Assembly: GCF_010389155.1 (NCBI RefSeq)
Contig: NC_057761.1
Span: 26,000,210-26,064,209 of the forward strand
Direction of reading: 5' to 3'
From: Erigeron canadensis
Taxonomy: Eukaryota; Streptophyta; Magnoliopsida; Asterales; Asteraceae
Length of the DNA stretch: 64,000 nucleotides
Position numbers and translations under genes: made by a program. Shown one piece after another: positions 55,217 through 64,000 of this stretch. The notes beneath the pieces are model-generated. The model ran no database searches. It saw nothing but the letters and a program-made list of their open reading frames with translations, and was not told the DNA's origin. Position 1 is the first letter of the stretch. Each line of letters begins with the position of its first letter.

Positions 55217-58200
55217 TGATCTGGTTGCTCAAACAACTTATTTTCATTGTTGTATTTAAAAAGCTCACGGATTGGAGAGATGAGGTAAAGTCTTTTGTAT
55301 TCTTTGTTTATAATAATATTATTATATTTATGTTGACATATTATTATGTAATGAAGATACTTGGGTTATTGACGTTAAATAGTAACCTTTTTAAAATGGG
55401 AAGGATCTTTTGGAATCGGCTGTCTGACGTATATATGAAATAAATTGCTTACTAAGCAGTAGATGCAATACTTTAAATGAAAATCAAGTGCTCTGTAGTA
55501 AGGCTGTACTGAAAAGGAAAGCATATTCCTTAATTTATACCAAGTTATAAATGTCCCTTTTGGATAATCTGTTACATGCCATAAAATATGAGGACTGATT
55601 TAAATATGCTAAGCAAATATTAATCCAGACTATAAGAAAAGACAAACAAAAGGCAATATAGATGCGTCATATCTCATAGCGACTAAGCATTAGCATTTCA
55701 AATCTGAGTGTACCTCCAGCTGAAGTAATATCTTTTAAACAAAAAGCAATTGTTTGTTCTTATGCTGCTGCCGGCATTCATGAGGATTTCCCTAGGGTCA
55801 AATCTTATATAGGCTAGTGGCGTCATTTGAAACTTGATGGGTGGTTGTCGACTTGTCGTTATGAATGCTGGTGGTGCTGTGTTGGTTCTGCAACAGCCCT
55901 GCATTAGTGCAATACAAGTTTGGTAATAGAATCTCTCATGTTGGTGATTCATCACTGAAAATCTTGAGAGTTGATTTATCATCTAAAATTGGTATGCTAG
56001 TACCGAATAAATATTCCTTTGTCTTTCAGAACATTAATCATGTTGTGCAAGAAGATATCGTTAACTCTGTGTGTGGTAGAAGGTTAATAATAATAGACTA
56101 AAAGTTAATATTTTGTAAATTGATTCCTGATGGCATACCAAATGTGACTACACGACAAATAACCAACTACACGGATTACTCTTGTGCATTTGCTCCATGC
56201 ACCAAACGTGATAGTTGATGACCCGTTTCTCTTATCTTGAAGTGTTTTTACCTTTCCACGTTGAATATCTGATATTATAAAGATGGAGTATCCTTGTAGA
56301 ATATCATATGAAAACCTACATAGTACATAGTTGTCTTATGAGTATGTGCTACTACATAATTTTATTTCTTGAAATAATGTTGATATTTGTTCTTACATGA
56401 TCATATCTTTGAAGCCGTAGGAGAGGTGTGAGATGGGATGAGGCTAACCTCGAAGAAATTGAAGCAAATAAACCTGTAAGGCAGAAAATTACAGAACCAA
56501 AGACTCCATATCATCCAATGACCGATATTGATGGTACGCACAGCTATACCCCTCCTTTTCAAATCAAGTTTATATATAGTGAAAGATCCCATATTTTATT
56601 AACTAATCGTCATTTATACAACGGAAGCTACATGGATTAGAGTTATAACACTAAAATCCACTTAAACTATACAGTTGTCTTCGTTCATAGGCCGTTACTG
56701 CGTTACATGACCCCTCTTCGTCTTAAACCATGTGTTTTTTCTCTTGAATGCCAATTTTACTAATAACGTGAAATATATACGATAAATTCCATAAGCCTGA
56801 TGGCTTTGTGAGGACGTGCGTTTGTATTCAAAAATACCAAACACAATTATATCATGAAAATGCCTTTTATATTGAAAATACTTTTATCCTAGACCAAGAT
56901 TTTATTGTTGATGTGTAGCGAGCCATCTATTACCCAAGTAACATATATATACTGTATGGTATCTTTGTAAAATATTTAGATTGTTAATACATGTACATTT
57001 CTTTTGTTTGTATATCACATCTACCGTCTAGGCGTCTATGCTTAATGTGTATACATGTTCTTAATCAACTTTATCTATCAAGAACAAATCCAAATACATC
57101 TTACGTATCAAGTGTTTGAGTAATAGTTTATAATTACAACTATAACTTATAAGTGTTATATTCATTTGACCACTTAAATATGATTTTTACATATAGTTAT
57201 ATCTTATGTCTTATTTTTACCTATGCCATCTAGTGTCTTGATCTTGAAGCAATAGCTATTGTTCTTGACATTAGTTAGAACTACTTTGAGAGGGTTGTCA
57301 GCTATAATTAACTTTGCAAGGTGGCAAAATGGGCAAGTAGGATAGGTCGAGTGATGAATTAAAGTGGGTAATGCTTTGGTATGGGTTGACTCAATACAAT
57401 ATGTACTTAATATTTTATAAATAATTAATTGGTAAATATAAGATTTACTACAATCATATTAATTTATCTTTTGGGTACAATCATATTAATCCAGTACGAA
57501 CAACGAAGTATTAACTAGTTTAGTAATTTTGTGTGATTAGAATGATTAAGGAGGTTTTACATCATAAGTACACACTTTTGGCCCACTTTTAAAGCTAAAT
57601 TTTTTATTTATCCTGCTTGATCTGTTGCAGACTTACAGATACAATATAACTCGAATCATCTCATTCATTAGTTAATGGTTTGAACCTGCATGTTTAAGTA
57701 TGCATAACAGTGAAGATCTCCCTAAAAGTTACAATCATATTATTTGCACCCTTATCTTGTAGGATCATTATCTCCTGTACGAAATTCTAGTTTCCAGGAA
57801 GGGAACAATAGTACTGAGCATGCTGAAGCAATTCGTTCTGCATTGAATGATATGGCCTCTTCCAGTAGCAACAGTAACTCACATAGCTCTGGATGGACAA
57901 CATCGGAGGATGAAGCAGATGATATGGATCAAGACAAAGGTTCTCTTTTTTTTTTCTTTTCTTCTTTTTATGTACAACATGAAGTTCCTTTCATTCATTG
58001 GGTATTTGATCAACCCCATTCTTGATTTTCAGCGTTTCATGATACAAGTATTGTTCAATATTAGAGGTTGCATATTTTAGGGGGGCGGGGCTCTTTTGCT
58101 CGGGTTTAGTTCGGGAAAAAAAGTTGGTCATTATATCTAGATGTAACTTCTACAAGTAACTAGTGTCCTAAATATGATTGCAAAAATTATATTATTTCAT

Positions 58201-59186
58201 TTCGGTCAAAATACGAATAAACCGGTTATGCAAGTTAAAAGCATTCTGAAAACACCTCGAGCGACTGTTTACCTATGTTCATTGTACCTTAATCTTTTGA
58301 TTTTATCTTTTGACCTTTTAAATGAAGTTTAATCCAAGCTGTTCCATTTACTTATATATTGATTTAAAGTGTCACAATTCATCGTTTTAGGACCTTTTTA
58401 GTCCAATAAGTTTCCCCAACAGATCTAACAGCACTCATTACTTCCCTTATGAAATGGGAATACATTACTGCATCGTGATTGAAAATCCATTCTTCGTTTT
58501 TGATAAATACACTATCTAAACACTTGACAAATACAAGTGTGTTTTGATATGGATTCCATATAGATTTGGTCTAGAAGGAGACTTCCGGACCCACTATTTC
58601 TGATAGAATCTGGTTGATCTTGTTTTGGCAGTTGAGAGTTGTTGACGACCGCTATTCTGTGTTTTCTTTTTCTTGAGATGGTTGTATTTGTCTTGCATTT
58701 GACGCTAGAACTATGAAACTTAAATAATCACCTAAATTTTTCTAGTAACATCTATGCAATGGACGATATCACGCTTCATTTTTAGCTAATACTTGTATCT
58801 GATTCATGGTAATCCATATTGAAGTTTTCATACCAGGGGTAGATTTCTTTCAGTCTGGATTCTTGTTTATGGGCATCCCGTCTTATAAGCACTTTTCACT
58901 ACTCATATTTCATCATTTACTCACAATTCAAAGTCGTCTTTGATCATTTGAAGTTTTTCGTTCAGATGTTACTGGGAAGCGTAAAAGCTTTACGGAGAAA
59001 AGACGGGCACACTATGATGAATTCCATAAAGTGAAAGAACTCAAACAGAAGGGACCCTTAATCAAAGAATCCGATGAAGTTGAGGAAGCAATTGAAAAGC
59101 AGTCATCAATAGTTGCCGGTGTGGGAGATATAGATATCACAGATTCTGCACCAGGTGCAGCTCAACAATCATCTAATTGTTCGTAG
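55217..59186 (+). CDS. Protein phosphatase 1 inhibitor 2 (I-2/IPP-2)
   Basis: Certain coding exons are 56421-56533, 57763-57939 and 58966-59186, with acceptors CCGTAG/G, CTTGTAG/GA and CGTTCAG/A. Proposed start: exon 55217-55284 with acceptor TTTTTTTTCCCCAG and donor GAG/GTAAAG, whose last five bases ATGAG (55280-55284) join in frame to give [20 protein letters not shown], 171 residues in all. Known I-2 motifs: the RVxW-like PP1-docking VRW (5-7), [13 protein letters not shown] (23-35) with the Thr of the GSK3-type TP site, and RRAHYDEF (111-118), the helix that covers the PP1 active site. The Ser-rich and acidic middle ([11 protein letters not shown]) is usual in plants. It binds and restrains PP1 catalytic subunits in nucleus and cytosol. 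AATAAAG-like polyadenylation words lie near 59577. A pseudogene copy lies upstream at 51477-52420. Confidence 0.85.
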
Positions 59187-59860
59187 GAACTACTGCTGAA
59201 CTTACCAGTGGACTCCGTTTCTGTCTTGAATCAACTTTTTTGAGCGCAAAACTTGTAAATGAGCATTTCATTGGTTGTAGGGTGAAAGCCCAGATCGTTG
59301 GGCTGATGGTATTACCATATTAACTCAGTATAAATTGTTTTTTTAGACGATATAGATGTGAATGACATTGCTAAATGCTAATGGGATTACTATGGTGCAT
59401 GGTGTAATGGATTGGCACATGGGTGTGTTGGTAATTCAAGGTTCTGGGGCACAATGGTTTACCAGACGGAATACGGTAGAGGTAGCCAATGAGATGGTCA
59501 CATAAAATGGGTACTGATATATAACCTTTTGTAGCTTTGTACCTGAAATGTTGTGTCCAAATTTTAATCTTTTATAAAAATAAAGTAACTTACTTGCCTT
59601 CTGCACTCACGTTCCGTTTGGCTAGAGGTCTTAATCTCTCCACCCTTCAACCCTTTGGCAAATGTGGCAAAAGGAAGGAAAATCCATGGACCGACCCAAT
59701 CATCTCCGCCCCGTAGGAACTTCACTTTCGGATAGAGATAAGTCAGTACATCTCACCTCATTTATGGGGATTTTGGTTAGGCGACACAGTTAAGACATAA
59801 TAGTAGATTTTATCGGTAGGAAAAATATGTATACAAAATATTTTTTCATACATGATTCAG
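59187..59860. other. Inhibitor-2 3' UTR and spacer
   Basis: Non-coding. A likely polyadenylation signal region AAAATAAAGT is at about 59577-59586. Confidence 0.5.
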
Positions 59861-59867
59861 ATTGAAT

Positions 59868-59970
59868 GCTTAATAAATTTATGAGATTATGAGATTTTAG
59901 ATACTATTAAATTGATTGATTCGGATTAAATGCTTAATAAATTTATGAGATTTTAGATACTATCATGTCT
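59868..59970. repeat. Tandem duplication of about 65-70 bp
   Basis: GATT.GAATGCTTAATAAATT then TATGAGATT and TTTTAGATACTAT occur twice in succession. Confidence 0.7.
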
Positions 59971-60164
59971 AGCGATTATTATTATTTTTATATTATTAGA
60001 AAGACAATGATCTTAGAACTCAATTAACCTACGCTTTTATTATTTAATTAACCGATCAGAAAGTTGTTTTTTACCTAAAAATAAATTATTCTAATCGAAG
60101 AATCTCGAGTCTCGACAATCTGTTGAATTTAGTTTAAGCTTATATTAGTTACCTAAAACTCTAA

Positions 60165-60487
60165 TTATTTTTTTTTAAAGGTGAATTTCGTTTGAGAACT
60201 TCGTGTCGCGATTCGACAACGGGAGGTCTAACATACGTTGTCTTAATCGGGTCTGCGTTAGAGAGCTCCCTCGAAGTAGAAATGCCTATTTCAAATACCC
60301 GATGGGGGAAAACCCCCTACTAATCCGCCCAAAGGCACGGCGATTAATAGGGGTAAACTCTGCCTCCTCAGACTTGAACCTGGGTATAACCAAGTCAAAC
60401 CTTCATCAAAAGACTTCCTATGTACTTTTTAAGTCTTGAACCCAAAACTTCCTGCTTGTAAGGCAGGTGCTCAACCACTTGAGCTAA
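60165..60487 (-). mobile_element. tRNA-derived SINE, copy 2
   Basis: On the minus strand the A box is TAGCTCAAGTGG (60486-60475, exact to TRGYNNARNNGG) and the B box is GGTTCAAGAC (60442-60433). The body is shared with 44625-44950, ending in an A-run (60176-60168). AATTATTT flanks both sides (60163-60170 and 60486-60493), a good TSD for LINE-mediated insertion. Confidence 0.85.
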
Positions 60488-60493
60488 TTATTT

Positions 60494-62280
60494 AACTATA
60501 GAATCTCTATGATTATCCATACCTCCTTTATTCTACAGCAAACTACTTTATCCCTCTTTTTCAAATAATAAATCAATAACTCTAAAATATATTTTTTTTT
60601 ATTAACTAATTTATTTATATTTAAAATTTAAGTGTATTATAAGTATATTAGGTGAAAATATTTAAATTGTGAATAATTGAGAGTTTGAATAGATTTAGTT
60701 CAAAAAACATTTTAGAAGTGTTTTGTGTAATTGTAGTGTGTGGATTGAGAATGTGTTCAACGTTAAGGGTATTTAAAAATAAAAAGTTGGAGAAAAAAGT
60801 AAAATTTTATTTTATACCGTTTTGTTAATGACAACCCTTGATCTGTCAGTATTAATTAATTTGATACATTAAAATTTGTACTTTATCTTACAAAAATTTA
60901 AGGAGCGGTTATTGATATATAAATTACAATTTTTTATACATATAATACTTTTTATACATATCATAAGTTCTAATGACAAATATTTGTCATTATTATTTTC
61001 TTATTTTATAAAGGAGTAAAAAAAGATATTAACAATCTAGAAGTGTGAATACTGAATAGTGTAGCGTAGACCAAAGCACAACTATCGCATATATTCCAAC
61101 CTATAATGGAATGACACGTGTTTAAGTCCAATGAACAAATCAAGAAACTTCTGGAAAACGCATTTTCTTCTCGTTGTTTCTTACCGCGTTTCAAATATGA
61201 CTAATAAGTAGTGAATTTATCCATATTTAACCCAAACGTTTTAACTAAAATTATAAAACTAAAAAATATGTATAATTATTTTTATTAATACATTATAAAT
61301 CTATATGGAGACAATGAGTTGAATAACACAATAACTTATAAATTAAAGTATTTATTGTATTAACAAAACATAAAAGGATTATTATATTATATAAAATAAT
61401 TTTCTTAGTTAGTAATAAAAGATTAAGAACTTTAAATAAGCATTTAGTGAACCATATTTTTAATTAAAAATATTGTAAATTATAAATGACATCATAATTG
61501 AAATAAGAACATTCTAAGTAAAATTATAGACTTGCCACATCATATTTTTTTTAAAAATATTTTTAAAAGACAATTTTCTTTTATTTATTATAAAAATAGA
61601 AATAGATGTGTTGGTCTAATCGAATTTAAAGTTATAAAATTCTTTTACACACGAACATCATCGACGTTGAGTCGTTGACGGATACAGACGTCATCAATTT
61701 ATTTTGTATTTACGATTAAACCCCTTACTTTTGTATTTACGAATTAACTATATAACTCAACAATGAGCCTCATATTAGAGCATTTTCAATGAAAGTTGAT
61801 AAAAAAAATTTTTTGAAGAAAAAAGTTTTTCAAAAGTTTCATATCATTAGTTACAAAGGTGTTTTGATCAAAAGATTGACAATATAAAATCCTATGAAAA
61901 ATAACCTCTTTTCAATGCAGACACAAAAAATCTTTAGAAAAAGCTTAATATTAAGGTGGATAACTTTTACTTGTTTTTTAGTTAGTGAATTGATTTGTTT
62001 GTAAATAAAAAAGTTTTGTTAAATAAAGTTTTAAGAGCTTTCGTTAAGGTGTATTAATTAAATAGTTATATATTTAATATAAAATTCAAAGGTGGACTTT
62101 TAATATGAAGATATAAAATCTTTTTATACAACTTTATTTGATATTTTTTAAAATAAAAAACTTTAAAAGGTTTTTTTCAATTGTAGATGACCATGAGTGG
62201 ATAACTTTTTTTCTTTTTTGGTAACGATGATGACTGATGAGTCAGCCAAGTAATCCTAATTGACTAATATTAAGTCATTG
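60494..62280. other. Intergenic, AT-rich, no gene
   Basis: Nothing coding. Positions 61780-62190 hold TTTTCAATGAAAG and, inverted, TTTTTTCAATTGTAGATG ends. Internal words are shared with 37120-37390, probably a worn MITE. Confidence 0.45.
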
Positions 62281-62370
62281 ACTCATTAAATATAGATATA
62301 AATAATAATAATAATATATTCAGTTTCATAAAATTTGCACCCCCTCTTCTCGGCATCTCTTCACTACGAG

Positions 62371-62383
62371 GAACTTTCTAGAA
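62371..62383 (+). promoter_or_regulatory. Perfect three-unit heat-shock element
   Basis: GAA-ct-TTC-ta-GAA, three alternating nGAAn units with exact spacing, 160-172 bp before the HSF start codon. Such elements bind trimeric HSFs. Confidence 0.65.
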
Positions 62384-62520
62384 TCCAAAACATTAATAAA
62401 TCTTTTAATTAAAATACTTTCGATTTCTCCATCGGTAAATATATTTCAATTTACTTTTATTAATTAATACATTTATAATTATTATTTGCATTGTTGATTA
62501 GTTCTTAATTATCATCTTCA

Positions 62521-62556
62521 ATGAAGGTGAATTCGAAGATTCATGGCAGCTCCTGA
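62521..62556 (+). CDS. Overlapping upstream ORF of the HSF gene
   Basis: ATG at 62521 opens an 11-codon ORF ([11 protein letters not shown]) that stops at 62554-62556. It overlaps the HSF start at 62543 in another frame. Ribosomes that use it would terminate past the main ATG, so it should lower HSF translation. The main ATG context (GATTCATGGCAGC) is the stronger one. Confidence 0.5.
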   Translation: MKVNSKIHGSS

Positions 62557-62815
62557 GGCGGAGAAGAGTGGCGGCAGCGGCGGGGGAGAAGAGTCAGATA
62601 CGTCGGCAGGCGGCGGCGGCAGATGTGTTCCGACGCCGTTTTTAATGAAAACGTACCAGCTAGTGGATGATAAAACGACAGATGACGTGGTATCGTGGAG
62701 TGTAGACGGATCCAGTTTTATAGTTTGGAAACATACTGAATTTGCAAAGGATTTGCTTCCCAAGTTTTTTAAACATAGTAATTTCTCTAGCTTTATCCGC
62801 CAGTTAAACACCTAT
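62543..62815 (+). CDS. Class B heat-shock transcription factor, exon 1 (3' part outside window)
   Basis: 91 codons end at the donor TAT/GTAAGT. The Gly/Ser-rich N-terminus (residues 1-27) precedes the DNA-binding domain from residue 29: [50 protein letters not shown] and IRQLNTY. The intron sits immediately after QLNTY, the conserved position in plant HSF genes. The next exon should start with GF(R/K). It is not present up to 64000, so the intron exceeds 1.18 kb. EFAKDLLP and the short N-terminus point to class B (B1 or B2 type, often repressors or co-regulators); the class-defining tail is not visible. KHSN replaces the commoner KHNN in the recognition helix. Confidence 0.9.
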
Positions 62816-64000
62816 GTAAGTTTAGTAATTTCCCTTCTCTTCTATATCTATATGTATATCTAGGGTCCGGTTAATTTGAGAACTAAAACATCACTAGTTT
62901 ACCTTTTTTTGGTGTGTTTTTTTTATAGTTAATTTTTATTTTTTAATTTTCTTTTAACAAAAACTCATTCCAAAAAAATTAAAAATTTTTTTTATTTAAA
63001 AATAATATGGGTTATGCGTCGAATACACGTGGATATGGTATGGGTGTTTCCCTCATCCGTTATAAAGGAGTTGTCGCCGGACGCATATTGGAAAGGGCGG
63101 CGATCTAAGAGATGATGGGGTTTGGATACGGTACGAGCGTAGTCATTAACTGCGTTTGGTTCACGGAATGTTTTTGATAGAAATGGAATCTTTCAAAGGA
63201 ATTGGAATATGAAGGAATGTAATCTAACATAATGTTTTTGATTTTTTGAGAATTCAAGTGACGGAAATTCCTTCCTCCATCCCCAAGGAATGGAGATTCC
63301 ATCAAATGATGGAATGTTTACATTCCTACGGAATAAGATTCCCCCTTCTTTGAACAACCAAACGCCAATAAGGAATGGAGTTCAATTGCAATTCCATCAG
63401 ATTCCATCAAATTCTGTGAAACAAACGCGACCTGGGCTTAGCCTTTAGAGATTGTTTTTTAATGATTCTCACTGTTCTTTTAGTTCTCACCTGATCACTT
63501 CACTATATATCTATATCTATATATATTTAGGTTGGGAAATTGTGTAATACCTCTATGTCAAAATATATGTACAAAGATGGATTATTTTTAATTAAAATAG
63601 AATTTGATGTCAAAAATTAATTTCTATGTGAATTTTATTATACATAGAAAATTATCTTTGCCTACAAAAAAAATTGCAAGTTAATAAATAATATAGTTTC
63701 ATACATGTCTGAATATGTTATAATAAAATAAAATGTATATTTTTAGGCTTACAGACACAAACGATGTTTATGAAATCATGTGAAAAGAAAAATGTTTAAC
63801 ATGATTGGTTCATTTTATTTGTCACGTTTTATTTTATGTATTTATACATATTTATTTGTAAATGAAAAAGAAAGAAAACAAAGAAAGAAACTGCTCATAC
63901 CTCGACAATGTATGAGTAAGTTAAAATGTAGGCAGACCTTACCTCCTTACCTCTATTTAGGTAGAGAGACTTCTTCCGGATGGACCAGATTCTACTTAAA
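62816..64000 (+). other. HSF intron 1, continues past window end
   Basis: AT-rich intron carrying MITE M1 copy 2 (63152-63428). No second exon was recognised. Confidence 0.75.
63152..63428. mobile_element. MITE family M1, copy 2
   Basis: GCGTTTGGTTCACGGAATG at the left and, inverted, GCGTTTGTTTCACAGA at the right. The interior is collinear with 23119-23402 (TCCTTCC.CCATCCCCA, GAACAACCAAACGC). It lies within the HSF intron. Confidence 0.75.

Noticed and set aside
54973..55443. Two plus ORFs (65 and 87 codons) with membrane-like composition
   Set aside because: They lie in T-rich intron DNA of the inhibitor-2 gene; hydrophobicity follows from T-rich codons. The second overlaps the proposed 68-nt exon in another frame.
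60433..60486. Possible functional tRNA gene
   Set aside because: A and B boxes are present but there is no full cloverleaf, and the sequence continues into a body shared with 44625-44950, so it is a SINE.
62518..62811. 97-codon minus ORF rich in Pro
   Set aside because: Exact antisense of the HSF DNA-binding-domain exon; the Gly-rich sense strand yields the Pro-rich shadow.

Overview
This is plant nuclear DNA, most likely from a eudicot and probably from the daisy family (Asteraceae). The basis is spliced plant genes, AT-rich intergenic DNA, two complete Ty1/copia retrotransposons, many small DNA transposons, and F-box and Copia proteins of a kind I associate with that family. The family assignment is an inference; no marker in the window proves it.

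Layout. Positions 1-44300 are a gene-poor accessory block. It is built on four F-box genes, all on the minus strand (about 644-2459, 18813-20009, 23746-24379 and 43364-44267), together with duplicated copies of their downstream DNA. All four F-box copies carry lesions. Several classes of mobile element have broken up the array. They include a Copia element at 7908-15622 (plus orientation, perfect TSD AATAC), a second Copia element at 28615-36584 (minus orientation, perfect TSD TATCT), and a Mutator-type element with about 190-bp inverted termini at 20201-22863 holding a nested Helitron. There are also hAT elements at 2919-3574, 3869-about 6160 and 37501-39329, an LTR remnant ending at 27143, MITEs, tRNA-derived SINEs, and a 457-bp fold-back hairpin at 38214-38670. 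A TIR-bounded element at 3812-7154 carries two small divergent ORFs, one of 110 codons with its own TATA box.

Positions 47700-64000 hold three ordinary single-copy-type genes on the plus strand. The first is CTF8 (47916-50841, three exons), a subunit of the alternative PCNA loader CTF18-RFC, with an E2F-type site and a telo-box upstream. The second is protein phosphatase 1 inhibitor 2 (coding exons 55280-59186; a five-nucleotide first coding segment is proposed). The third is the first exon of a class B heat-shock factor (62543-62815), whose second exon lies beyond the window end. A decayed partial duplicate of the inhibitor-2 gene lies at about 51477-52420.

The three intact genes do not form a pathway: they act in sister-chromatid cohesion, PP1 control and heat-stress transcription. 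The most useful observations are regulatory (a heat-shock element and an overlapping uORF in front of the HSF; E2F and telo-box motifs in front of CTF8) and evolutionary (an all-broken F-box array; a Copia element with a 93-bp in-frame triplication; long G-runs that break frame in both Copia elements). I found no convincing undescribed enzymatic or defence system.
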